Program-made: the position numbers and the translations under genes
Shown: positions 12,180 through 22,559 of the stretch, one piece after another
How positions within the stretch are numbered: the first letter of the stretch is position 1
How the letters are laid out: every line of letters begins with the position of its first letter
Notes under the pieces: generated by a model
What the model saw: only the letters and a program-made list of their open reading frames with translations
Databases searched by the model: none
Told to the model about the DNA's origin: nothing
Assembly: GCA_943704525.1 (NCBI GenBank)
Contig: CALSCQ010000610.1
Span: forward strand, 1 to 47,785
DNA length: 47,785 nucleotides
DNA from: Pigoraptor vietnamica
Lineage: Eukaryota; Opisthokonta; Filasterea
Direction of reading: 5' to 3'

Positions 12180-12983
12180 ATGGCACAGGGCGCGGCCGCA
12201 GTGCCCAGCTTCCTCCGCTTCCTGTCCCCGTGGGTGGGCAACGAGATACTCTTCCGCAATGCGGTCGCGCGGCGGCTTGAGGCGTCGGTGCCCATCTTCA
12301 AGCACTTCAACAACGGTACGCACGTCAAAGCGGCATGCTGTTGCGTCTCATGTTCTCACTCGCCCATTTTCCCTTCGCTCCTGCAGTGACGAACACGGCG
12401 CCGGTGCGTTCCTGACCCCTGTTTGCTGCATGTGATCTGCTGTTGCGTGATTGTGTGCCACACGTGCTCACACAGGCTGTCCCCGGGCACCGCAGGCGTT
12501 CAAGTGGGGTGGGTACACGTCGCTAATCTCGCGCACTGCATGGTCGCTGCTTCGCGTGCTCCGTCTGACTGGGCCACTGCGCAGTGCTGTCCATCGTGCC
12601 CATCTACCAGGCCCTCATCGGCAACCCTCCCGTGGAAAAGCTCGACATCAAGCAGTCGTCGGGTGAGGGTCGCGTCCTCCGCACCCCTCCACGAAGCGTC
12701 TGTTTGCATTGGTGCTGACGTCGAGTGGCCGCAGCACTCACCTTCACTGGAGCGGTGTGGGCCTACTACGCCACGCTCATCCAGCCGCAGAACTCGGGTT
12801 CGCGGGCGCTCATGCTCTGCAACGCTGCCATGGCTTCGATTCACGGATATAACGTTTTCAGGCGCATGAGGTGAGCGTCTGCTGCAACCTATTCCGAAGC
12901 GACATGACTGCACTTGGATCCTGCCTGACGTTCGATTGCACAGGTACGATGCAAAGCAGAAGGGCGCGGAGGGCTCAAAGTGA
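12180..12983 (+). CDS. MPC2: Mitochondrial pyruvate carrier subunit 2
   Basis: Six exons (12180-12315, 12387-12403, 12496-12508, 12585-12662, 12735-12870, 12944-12983) join to 139 codons plus stop. It is the partner of MPC1 in the inner-membrane pyruvate carrier. The match to MPC2 is clear at AFKWGVLSIVPIYQALIG (human MKWGLVCAGLADMARP), PPVEKLDIKQSSALTFTGAVW (human PAEKLSTAQSAVLMATGFIW), YYATLIQPQNSGSRALMLCN and SIHGYNVFRRMRYDAKQKG. The KWG codons end on the 13-base exon 3, so gene finders may miss it. Its stop is 16 bases from the stop of the convergent WDR77 gene. Confidence 0.93.
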
Positions 12984-12999
12984 CACTGGTAAAAGTCTA

Positions 13000-14250
13000 T
13001 TACGGGGATCCGCGCGTATGTAGGAGTATTCGCCCGTCCCATCCCCCCGAGCAAATGCGCCCGCTGCTGTCGCTTGCAAGGCCGCGCACAAAGTCGCCGT
13101 GGCGCCGGTCGTGGTAGCTGCGTGACAAGGGGAGTGAGCCAGAGGAGGGCGTCGCACCAGGTGCATGCATGAGACTCACATGTGAGTGCCGGTCGCTGCA
13201 TCGGAGACGACCACTGCGCCGTCATCGCCGCACGTTGCGAAGGTCGAACCCCCGGCATCCACAATGCGGCGCACGGCGGCGCCATGGGGCTTGAGAATGG
13301 CCGCGTTTGGCTGCGAGAGGGCGCGCCTGTCCCACAGAGAGACGGCGCCCGTCGCGTGCCCTGGACAGCTGCGCGTCAGCAGCGACTCGCGACACGAATC
13401 ATCACGCAACACTCACCGACAATGAGGCGATCGCCAAGGGCAGCGACTGCAGTGGGCGGCGCGTCGCCGGCATCCAGGCGCCCGGTGCATGCGGCCTGAC
13501 GCGCATCCCACACGTGCACTGCTCCGTCCTGCAGTGGCCACCAGTGAGAAATCACGAGGCTGTGGAAGAGTTGTGCTGCAGCACTCACCCGACTTGCGCC
13601 AAACAGCGTCGACTGAGAGTCCCATGCCAGCCCAACCACGGCATCGCACGCGCCTACGCACAGCCCTCGTGAGCCTCATTGCAATGAATGCGCCCCACAC
13701 CGTCACACCGTCACAATGCGCACCTTTCAAAGTGCGGGCGGAACGGAGCTCGCCCTCTGCGAAGGACCATAATTTGACGCTGCGCACGCGGATGGTCAGC
13801 AACAATCCGCACAACCCGGCATCCCACCCGCACTTACGCGGCATCGGCGCCTCCCGAGGCAAGGGTGTCCCCGCCAAACGCCAGAGTGAGCGCCATGTCG
13901 TCGTGCTCCGCTGCTGCCGCGGCTTCGTCGATGCGGCCGTAGGACAAGCGGAACAGCCGCACAGCACCGTCGTCGCACGCCGCCGCAGCCAGGTCAGGCG
14001 CCACCCGCGCGAGATCACCCATGCCGTGCGCAACGGCCGCGCTCGCAGTCGCACTCGACATGCTCAACGCGTCCGAGGACGCCGCTGGAAGCGCGTACAG
14101 TGTGCCGCACCATATTCTGCCAGTGAGCGCAGACGCCGCCGCGAGGACGTCGCCGTCTGCAGTCCACCCGTCAGAGACAAGACGCATCAAGTGCACAGAG
14201 AGGGAACACTTACCCGCGCCCACGGCCACCGCGTCAAAGTGCAGCCCCAT
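13000..14250 (-). CDS. WDR77: WDR77/MEP50-like WD-repeat protein (methylosome)
   Basis: Multi-exon WD40 protein resembling MEP50, the cofactor that presents histones and Sm proteins to the arginine methyltransferase PRMT5. It begins MGLHFDAVAVGAG, then DVLAAASALTGRIWCGTLYA (human LLLAGSSLSGRCWAGSLWLF), then DLAAAACDDGAVRLFRLS with AEHDDMALTLAFGGDTLASG (human [21 protein letters not shown]). Later blades read GAVHVWDARQ, GAVSLWDRRAL and TFATCGDDGAVVVSD. The last exon is YHDRRHGDFVRGLASD...CSGGWDGRILLHTRG (human [28 protein letters not shown]). The stop is at 13000-13002. Repeats are divergent, so another small WD protein remains possible, but both ends fit WDR77 best. Confidence 0.87.
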
Positions 14251-14464
14251 TCCCGCGACAGCGCCAATCCGATGCCCCCTCCACTTTGTGCGTTTGAACT
14301 GGTTGCACGTGTGTTGATCCCGTAACGTCGAAAAACATTTCCGGCCGCTCGTGATTTTTTCGAATGTACGGAATTTTTAACAAACGCCGAGACCTTGATG
14401 AGGCAGCAACTGGCGCCTTCCTTCGCGCGGTGTCCTGCGCCGCACGCGCGTGCGTGCCGCTGCT
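14251..14464. promoter_or_regulatory. Divergent WDR77/BBS2 promoter region
   Basis: The 214-base gap between divergent start codons carries one CACGTG hexamer at 14306-14311, about 56 bases from the WDR77 start and 154 from the BBS2 start. No X-box-like RFX site was recognised by eye, although ciliary genes such as BBS2 often carry one. Confidence 0.5.
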
Positions 14465-17400
14465 ATGGGAACCTTTGTGCGGGCGTTTGCCCTCCGCCTG
14501 AACACGCGCATCGAGCCGCGCCTCGTGGCCGTCGGTCGCTTTGACGGCGTCCACGACTCGCTCGCCGTGGGAACGCGGGGAGGGCGCGTCGTCGTGCACA
14601 GCCCGCACGCGCGCTCCAGCACAGCGACCGGTGCGCTGCCGAGCGCCGTGGAGGGCATCGACGGTCCCTCGCGCCCCATCGCCGACGAGCTCTCGTTTCT
14701 CAATTTCAACTGCGAGCTAACGGCGCTTGCGGCAGGTGTGTGGCGGCGCCAGGCAGATTGTCGTGGCCAGCACACAGTGACACGCTGCACTGCACCCCCA
14801 GGTCGCCTGGGCAGTGATCGGCGCGATCTTCTCTTTGTCGGCTCTCCCGCCCACCTGCAGGCGCACGCTGTGGCGGACAACGCCGACGTCTTTTACAAGG
14901 TGGGACGGACGCCAGACAGGTCGTCGTGTTGCTGCGCAGCTCACTGGGCGCTTGCAGGATGTGCCGGACGGCGTGAATGCGCTGGCCGTGGGCCCCGCCG
15001 GTTCGTGCGAGGACCCGCTTGTGTTTGCCGGCGGGAACTGCTCCATACAGGTGTGTGCGCGCCGCGGCAACGCCCATCTCCCTGCACTGCTCACTGACGA
15101 CGCTGTTTGGCCAGGGTTTCGACGCGGACGGCAACGATCGCTTCTGGACAGTCACCGGCGACAATGTGTCTGCCCTGGCGCTTTGCGATGTGGACGGCGA
15201 CGGCCGCAGCGAGCTCCTCGTGGGCTCGGACGACTTCGACATTAGAACATACCGCGACGACGAGGTGCATATGTAGTCCTGGATCTGGCAATGTGTGGGA
15301 GACTGTTTGTTGTGAGTGTGTGCGTGTGCGTATATGTGTGTGTGTGTGTGTGTTCGCGTGGATGGAGGGTTGTTGACCCCATGTGTGTCGCCAGGTCATT
15401 GCTGAGATGGCCGAGTCGGACCGTGTGGTGGCCCTCTGTCGCTTGTTCGGCGGGCACTACGCTTTTGGCACGGCGGGCGGCACAGTTGGCGTCTACGGGC
15501 CCGGCGGGACGCGCCTTTGGCGGACGCGCGAGCAGGCAGTGCCCGTGGGTCTCTGTGCGTACGATATCGACCCCGATGGATCTCCAGAGGTAGTCGTGGG
15601 TGGGTGTCCAGCTTACACGCACTGGCGCACACTCACTGACGCGCATGCTCAGAGTGTATTTCTCCCTCGTGCGCTTAATCTTCTGTCCTTTGCTTTGCCT
15701 TGCGCATCAGGGTGGTCCAACGGCGTTGTCGAGATAAGGAGCGAGCGCACGGGAGACGTCGTGTTTCGTGACGAGCTCGGTTCGCCTGTGGCTGGCGTTG
15801 CTCGCGCGGACTACCGCCGCAGCGGGCGGCGCGAGATTGTCGTGTGCTCTGTCGACGGCGAGGGTGGGTGGAATCAGAGCTGCGATTCCGTGTGCATGGA
15901 AGCAAGGCCTCACGTGTTGGTAAAATTGCCGCAGTGCGTGGCTACATGCCCGCGAGCGAGAAACGCCGCTCGCTCCCCCCGCCGCCGCCGGGGCGCCCAG
16001 TGGCCATCGCACAGCCGACGAAGGAGGCCGCGGAGGAAAGGCAGATTGCAGAGCTCATCGCGCAGAAGGAGGTGGGCATGTGCTGTCAGTGCCCGTGTGG
16101 CCATTCTTGTTGACTGGCGCGCGTTGCAGGCTTTGGCGCGCGAGCTCACCACCCTTCGCGCTGCGGGCGGCGCCCACGGCGCGGAAGGCGAAGGGCCGGC
16201 GGCGGTGGCGGTCGATGGGGACCACGCCGCGATTCCAGAGGACGCGCATGTCTCTGTATCGTTTGACGCCGTTCCAGGCGACGACCGTGATGCTGCGCAC
16301 GTGCTCATGTCGGTCTCTGCGAATGGCGGAGCCCTTGTGCGCGCCGTAGTCGTCTTTGCCGACCGCGCCTTCCCTGGAGGCGCGTTTGTTGCGTGAGTAA
16401 TCGTTCACGAACGCCGCATTCGTTCCACATAGACACCCCGCTGACGCTGAGACCGCCCAACAGGCACTCGCAACCGAGCGGTGCCGGCGAGTCACTGCTG
16501 GCGCCGCTGCGGTTTGCGCGGGATGCCCCGGATGAGCTCGACATTCGCGTCATCGTTGGCACAAAGTCCGGGTGGGTGGCGGAAGCTTCGTTCGAGCCCT
16601 TCTTTGTGCGGCTTTGTGTCCTAACGCATCAACGTTGCAGGCGCCACTGCCGCGTGTTCGATCTCGTTGAGCGCTTGCCAAAGTTTGCGCTCTTCGCTTC
16701 GTGTGCAGCCCGCACGAGGGACGGCGCACACGCGTCATCGCATGCGCAAGCATCCTCCACAGCAGCCGCGGGGTCCGTCGCCGCGCTCGGCCGCAGCGGC
16801 AGTAGTGGGGTTCTCGTCGGCAGCGGCGCAGGCTCGTTTGCACAGGATGGCCGGCCGGCTCTCGGACGCGGCGGCTCTTCGAGTGCGCTGGGTGGGGGTG
16901 CGCTGGCCCTTGCGCGCGTCCCGGAGGGGCAGACGCCGAAGGAACCGCAGTCGTATGTCGTGTTGAAAATCTCGGAGCGGCCGAGCAAGGTGTGTGCATC
17001 TTTTGAGTGCGAGTGATGCCCCGGTTGCGTGACTGCCACTCGTCTCATGGCGCTTGACGTGTTCGCAGGTGGCGGCGTTCGTCGCGCGCAATTTCATGGG
17101 CGGTGAGACGCTCGAGTTGGCGGACGGCCAGCCCCTCGCTGTATCACTCGTGCATCTACGCGACAACGAGCCCATTTCGTTTGCAATGCCCGCGGGCGGT
17201 GGCGAGGTGCGTATTCGCTACTCCTGTGGTCAGGGGATTGAGGTGCATCGGCTGATGCGGTGCTTTGATCCCTGCAGCTGACCCTCCGCACGGACAACAT
17301 GGACCTCGCCGGCGACATCATACAGGCGCTGGTCGCCGATTTGGGCATCGATGACGCGCCCTCCGTGGCCGAGTTCCCGGCCGAAATGGACCGCCTGCGC

Positions 17401-17926
17401 GAGCTGCTTGCCGCGGTTGACGAGCATAATGCGTTTCGGCAGCGGCTGTTCACTGGCGTCGCCGACGTGTCCAACCTCGTGCGGGCTCTTCTGCTGCGCG
17501 CTGAGGATGCGCGTTGCATCGGGAAAACGTGCGTGCGCAAGTGCAATTGCTGTCACATGCTCACGCTTCTTATGCACAGAATCGTAATGCGCTCAAATGC
17601 GTCTTATTCGCAGCGAGACCATGAAGGGGGCATACGCGCAGCTGCACCGCGTCAACGCCGACCTCCTCGCGGAGCACGCCAAGCGCCTGACAAACCGCAA
17701 CGACCTGCTCGACGCCCTCCGAGACGTCAACAAGAGCATTCAGCGAGCGGCGCGTCTACGCGGTGAGTAAGGCCTGCGCATCTGCCATCACTCGCGCGCA
17801 TCTCACACGCACACAACATCTGTCGCAGCTGGCAAGCCGCAGGCGCAGATGGTTGCCGCGTGCCGTGCCGCCCTCAAGCAGAACAGCACCGCGGCGCTGC
17901 TAAAAATCATGCGGACAGGGCAGTGA
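14465..17926 (+). CDS. BBS2: BBS2, BBSome subunit
   Basis: Full-length BBS2 in more than ten exons. BBS2 is a core beta-propeller subunit of the BBSome coat that carries membrane proteins along cilia. Matches run end to end: [128 protein letters not shown], and the tail [22 protein letters not shown]...LLKIMRTGQ. Compared with animal BBS2 there is an extra Ser/Gly/Ala-rich segment of about 70-80 residues at about 16700-16920, between PKFALFASC and [18 protein letters not shown]. The start at 14465 ([10 protein letters not shown]) lines up with the family start. The stop lies 8 bases from the UPF3 stop on the other strand. Confidence 0.98.
15324..15352. repeat. GT-rich microsatellite in a BBS2 intron
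   Basis: Alternating TG bases broken by a few substitutions lie in the intron between exons encoding the propeller motif [12 protein letters not shown] and [11 protein letters not shown]. Confidence 0.8.
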
Positions 17927-17934
17927 GCCAACAC

Positions 17935-19186
17935 CTATCCGCCACTGCGGGGACTGGCGCCACTCACGGGCCTTGCGGAGGTGCCTTGGAGCCGCGCGCC
18001 TGCATTGCGTGTGCACACACGGGCGTTAGCTGCTGCGCGACACAGCCTGCTGCATGCGCACTGCAGCACCTTCTTTGGCCGCGGATCCCTGGGCTTGCGT
18101 GGAGGGGCGTCTGTGCTCTCGCCCCCCTCGCGCGACGGACCACCGCCGCGCTTTCCGCGCGAACTTCCCGGCGGCCGCCCCGCGCCCTTTGCCGGCGCCG
18201 GAGAGGCTTCGCCCTTCTTTCCTCGCCGCGGGGGCTTGGGACCCTTGGATGGCCGCCCCTTGTGCTGCTTGCGCGCCCACAGGTACTCGAGCAGCGGGGT
18301 GGTCGTCGGCCGCTCACCGGGCGCAAGCGCGGCGTCGATACCGTCCGCGGTGCGTGGAGGCGCTGCGGGAGGGTTCGCCAGCTGCTCCAGGAACGCGGCA
18401 TAGTCGGCACCTGCACCCCACTCGCGCTCAGTACGATGTCATTGAATGAAGGCCGAGAGTGCACGCAGCAGTGTAACACAGCGAGGAAATGCTGCGCACT
18501 CACTCCGCTCAATTGTCCCCTGTCGCTGGTCGACGCGGCGCTTGCGGGGGATCTTCTGGAACGGCGCGTACTCGACCAGCGCGCGGTGCTCCGTGCCTGC
18601 GAAGCCACGTGCCTCAGCAGGCGTCTACTAAACGCGACAGGAAGATCCCCACACTGACCCTTCGAGTCCCTGAAAATGTGGTTGTTCATGGCCGACCCGA
18701 ACTTGACCAGCGCCTCGTGCGTCTTGAAGTTGATGTAGGCGCGCGCGAACGCATGCGGGCCCAGCCTGCGACAACAGCAGCACGTCAGAAGCAGTACACT
18801 GCGTGCTTTGCGTGAGCGCCAATGACTCACTTCAAATCGCCGGGCTCGAAATAGAAGTGATCGTACTCTCCCGCAGAAACGCCGTCGACAAGCTCGCGCA
18901 ACACGGCCTCGGGCAGCGCCGGCGGCAGGTGTCGCACCACTGCGCGCGTGGGCACACGGGGCGCGCGCGAGGGTCCTGCACCCGCCCGACGCCCTCCGCG
19001 ACTGCCCGCGCCACTCGCGCCGCGGCCGCGCGACGGCGACATGGGCACTGCGGCGCCCTCCCCTCCCGCGCCGCCGCCGCCAGCACCCGCGTCGCTTTGC
19101 GCGGGGCCATCAGCAGGACGCGCCCCACGACCACGACCCCGGCCACGGCCGCGCCCACCCCGTCCACGCGGCGCAGGGGCCTCCAT
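17935..19186 (-). CDS. UPF3: UPF3, nonsense-mediated decay factor
   Basis: UPF3 links the exon junction complex to UPF2/UPF1 in nonsense-mediated mRNA decay. The start at 19186 (MEAPAPRGRGGRGRGRGRG) gives an N-terminal RGG/GR-rich tail, then the RRM-like domain: AVVRHLPPALPEAVLRELVD, DHFYFEPGDLK, LGPHAFARAYINFKTHEALV and FRDSKG joined to TEHRALVEYAPFQKIPRKRR (human YVFLDNKGQEYPAIVEFAPFQK). After RQGTIE the next exon gives ADYAAFLEQLA and TTTPLLEYLWARKQ (human TPLLSFLKNKQ), then a Lys/Pro/Gly-rich tail to TAG at 17935-17937. The Arg-Gly-rich head is unusual for UPF3. The long acidic/basic coiled tail of animal UPF3B is missing, so the protein is short for the family. Confidence 0.9.
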
Positions 19187-19338
19187 GGCGACGATTGACG
19201 ATGGGTCACTGGCCCACTGCAAACACTTGGCGAGACGAACTGACGGTGAGCCTAAGGGGATTAACCAGCAGCCCGTCATCCGTGTGCGAGTCAACAACTG
19301 AGAAGGCAATGTGGGCTTGCAATCCGCACCCGAGTCCC
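19187..19338. promoter_or_regulatory. Divergent UPF3/pseudouridine synthase region
   Basis: Only about 120-150 bases separate the UPF3 ATG from the two candidate starts of the pseudouridine synthase, at 19309 and 19339, so both promoters are compressed or overlap a 5' UTR. No CACGTG is present. Confidence 0.45.
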
Positions 19339-21071
19339 ATGGCAACGGTCGCTTCGGTCGACGGCGATGGGCTGCGGCGTGTGGCGCCGTACTACGACAC
19401 CCTCTGCGTGTTCGCCAAGGGCCGCTGGGTCGGGGCGGGGCTGGTCGATGCGCTGTCGAGCGAATTTCCGCGCGACTCGCGTGCCTACTATGTGCGTAAC
19501 ACCATGTACGCGTGCATGGTGTGTGTACTATAAGACTCTGGAAGTAATCAGCTGTGCTTTATGTGCTGTGCTCTTACCCGCGACCGCCGCAGGAGTGGGC
19601 CGTGCGCGTCGGGCGCGTAACAGTGGACGGTCAACGCGTCAACGACGGGCATGTGCTTGCACACGGGGAGCGCATCGAGCATGTCGTGCACCGCCATGAG
19701 CCCCCCGTGAGCGCAGAGCCCATTGAGGTTCTGGCGGAGACAAGCGACTTTGTGGTGATTAACAAGCCGTCGTCGGTGCCGGTGGGTGCGACTGCCTGCG
19801 GCAAGATTGTGGGTCGCAGTCACTGTTCAGACGACAGTGGGCAGCAGCGCTTGGGAGTGGTGGGAGTTTTCGTCGTGTGCGGCAGCAGTGAAGAATGGGT
19901 TGCACTGCCGGTCGATTGACAGGTGTGTGCGGCAGGTTCACCCTTGCGGACAGTTTCGCATCAACACAGTCCTCGGCATCCTCGCCACGCAGCATCCCGA
20001 ATATGCTGAACTCAAGAGTGCGTGGTGCGCGCGGGGGGGGGGAAAGGGGATGGGATGGGGTGTGCGAGTGAGGAGGTTGATGTGGAGATGTCTGGTGCCC
20101 TGTCTGATCGGCCTAGCTGACACTCGAGCAGCCGTGCATCGGCTCGATCGCTTGACGGGCGGGATTCTCTTGTTGGCGCGGAACGTGGATGCCGCACGCC
20201 GCTTTGAGCGCAACATGCAAATGGGACTCATCGGCAAGGAGTATGTGTGCCGCGTGGTCGGCGTCTTCCCTGGCGGCAATGGGTAGGTGTGTTTTGATAC
20301 TGTGCTCTGCCAATGGACTGCGCTGAGTCTCGTGCGCAGGGAGGCTGTTGAATGCCGCGAGCCCATTGCGGAGGGTTGGGCGACGCACCAGCGCTGCCGA
20401 ATCGACGCTGCGGGGCGTGAGGCGCGCACCACATTCGAGCGCATTGCCACCGACGGCGTCCACAGCATTGTCCGGTGTAAGTGACTTGACATCCTCCCGC
20501 GACGACGGCTGTTTAGGCCGCATGCTGCGAGCTGCTGCATGGTGCCCTGCTCAGCATCGGCCGCTTTGCTGCAGGCACCCCGCACACCGGTCGCATGCAC
20601 CAGATCCGTATTCACCTCGAGCACCTCGGTACGTTGCATTCGGCACGCACACCCATACTGTACGTTGCATTCGGCACGCACACCCATACTGTACGTTGCA
20701 TTCGGCACGCACACCCATACTGTACGTTGTTGACCCGATCACCACCCAACGCAGGATTTCCCATTGCGAATGACCCCGTGTACGGCCGCCCGGGGGCGAC
20801 GCGCGAGTTTGTGCAGAAGGTCGTGGACTGGCCGCCCGCGCCGCCGTTTCCCGACAACGGCGACTACCGGTCGGTCCCTGATCCCATGTGCCGCGAGTGC
20901 CACACGCTGCGACCAAAGCCCACAGAGTACCTGTGGCTGCATGCCGTGCGCTATTGGGGACCGGGCTTTGCGTTTGAGTGCGGAATGCCGCCATGGTGCT
21001 TGAACCTGGAGCAGCAAAACCGTTGTGCCCCAGAGAGCGTCCCTGCCCCGGACACCTCTGGGCCGTCCTGA
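19339..21071 (+). CDS. RPUSD2: RluA/RPUSD2-type pseudouridine synthase
   Basis: It isomerises uridine to pseudouridine in RNA (yeast Pus8/Pus9, animal RPUSD2 group). An N-terminal GLRRVAPYYDTLCVFAKGRW precedes an S4-like segment EWAVRVGRVTVDGQRVNDGH. The catalytic domain reads VVINKPSSVPV joined to HPCGQFRINTVLGIL, then AVHRLDRLTGGILLLARN with the catalytic Asp of HRLDRLT, GKEYVCRVVGVFP, and TPHTGRMHQIRIHLEHLG joined to FPIANDPVYGRPG. The end is CRECHTLRPKPTEYLWLHAV and YWGPGFAFECGMPPW, exactly the RPUSD2-style Cys-x-x-Cys tail. It has at least six introns. The intron after HLEHLG contains three 31-base repeats that each start with the donor sequence. An in-frame ATG at 19309 would add ten residues. 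Confidence 0.95.
20629..20729. repeat. 31-bp minisatellite made of 5' splice-site units
   Basis: Three perfect 31-base units (20629-20659, 20660-20690, 20691-20721) are followed by eight bases of a fourth (20722-20729). Each unit begins GTACGTTG, the intron's own donor, so the intron presents four identical GTACGT donor cores in series. The acceptor comes shortly after, near 20754. Confidence 0.95.
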
Positions 21072-21096
21072 CAATCTCCGGATATTTTTGGATCTC

Positions 21097-21116
21097 AAAA
21101 AAAAAAAAAAAAAAAA
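21097..21116 (+). repeat. A20 tract downstream of pseudouridine synthase
   Basis: Twenty A bases start 26 bases after the stop at 21071 and 90 bases before the next start codon at 21206. It may be a nucleosome-excluding promoter element or a fossil poly-A tail. No target-site duplication was seen that would prove the latter. Confidence 0.7.
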
Positions 21117-21205
21117 TTCTTGAGCAGGCCTGCTCCTCGATCATACCGAGCAGTTGACAATCAATCAAAAAACTGGTCCAAAAGACGCTTTCACGCCACA
21201 CCACC

Positions 21206-22559
21206 ATGCCTCCGCACAAACGCAAGGCCACGGACGAGCCTGTCGGCGCTCAAGTGCGCGCTCGCAAGCCACGCGCTCGTGAGTGGAATGTTGTCACTGA
21301 TTGAAATTCTCGCTTCGAGCCGAAGTTAATCTTCAGTTTCGGCCCTGTCGTCAACTATTTTTGCCCCTTGTATTTTAGCTGCAGGCAGCGCGGATAGTGT
21401 AATCCTTCAAGCGTTGGGCGAGCTCAGCAGGAAATTCGACAAGAAATTCGACGAGCTCAAAAAAGAGAACGTTGAGCTTCGAGAGATTGTCATGCGCTGC
21501 GCTGAGTTGGTTGCGAGGCTCGGTGCGGGCCGAAGGGTGTTCTTCGCATGCCTATTCAAGGCAAACAGGTATGTTGTCGACTGACTCTCGCGGCAGTCCA
21601 CAGTGTCGCTGAGCAGTATCAGCGCCGACGACTTGCAAGACCTTGTGGCGGGTTTGGGCCTCCGCACTTCGCAAGCCGCACGCGTGGACTGTGGGCTCAG
21701 CAGCGCAGTGGTGCAAACATTTTGCGCCGGGCATCCGCGGATCAACTTTCAGAAGGCGTTCAGGTGGCGTCCTTCGGTCGAACACATTGCAAAACACAAG
21801 GAACTGTACGCCGAGTTCCTCCAAACGCGCTTAACCGTGCAGGATCTCAGCGTGGTCGACATTTCCGCATCGCGGCGCGCATTCCAAGTGAGGTGTCGCG
21901 GTAAAACATACGCTGGCACGTTGGACGTGGCGATCTGCAAGAGCGGCCCCCTCGTCACCAGCGGCGCCAACAAAGCGCTTCAGTCGCTGCTCGTTGCCGT
22001 AGAGCTGAAGAAGGGCGCTGCCGAAACGACCGACCGCAACCAGGCGATTGCCGAGCTCCTCGTCTGCTCCGTCCTGCTGCAGCGGCGCATCGTCGTGGTT
22101 CTGTCAGACCTACGCGACTACTTTGAATTCTACTGGCTCGAGTCCGCGCCAGGGGTGGCCTCAAGGAACGCGGTGCGCGGCGCCGTAATCAAGAACATGA
22201 CGATCGCGGATCCTGCGACGGCGTTCTGTGCACTCAACAGGATCTGCGAGGCGTTGCGTGATAATGCACTCGAGAGCGATGCGGCCCCGTCGATTGTGGG
22301 CGTCGCGACGAAGCCCATCAAGCCCGTTGTGTTGGAGACGCACCTGGAGGCCGTTCCGACCGTCCAGTGCGACGTGGCGGATCTCGGGACGCTCATGGAC
22401 GGGTTGGACGAGGATGAGGCATCCGAATTGCGCAAACTACTGGCCGCGCAGCTGATCGCGCGGATGCCGTGGGCGGACGACATCGAGCCCGCTGGCCCAC
22501 GTGTGCCGCCCGTTGGCCTAGCGCCCCTCACGCCGCACTTTCTGTCGTACATCAGGTGA
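21206..22559 (+). CDS. Crinkler-like protein with PD-(D/E)XK nuclease-type domain
   Basis: Three exons. The first is a short basic head MPPHKRKATDEPVGAQ...RARKPRAR (nuclear-signal-like), the second a coiled coil (ELSRKFDKKFDELKKENVEL), and the third a long exon from about 21608 to the stop. The last exon has the restriction-endonuclease-like core: GTLDVAICKSG (catalytic Asp), LLVAVELKKG (E-x-K), then RNQAIAELLVCSVLL with the trailing Gln, and IVVVLSDLRDYFEFYWLE. This order is what I know from the REase-like C-terminal domains of Crinkler (CRN)-type proteins of oomycetes, chytrids and other eukaryotes. There is no LxLFLAK-type head or NTPase domain, and no signal peptide. The single long coding exon contrasts with its neighbours. 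Assignment of the domain fold is fairly firm; the role is unknown. Confidence 0.75.

Noticed and set aside
13489-14325. 278-codon + strand frame
   Set aside because: It is antisense to WDR77, which has clear WD-repeat motifs, and its composition (Arg/His-rich) is typical of GC-rich shadow frames.
21097-21116. A20 tract as a retroposon poly-A tail
   Set aside because: No target-site duplication or truncated retroposon body was found. The next gene has introns, so it is not a processed copy.
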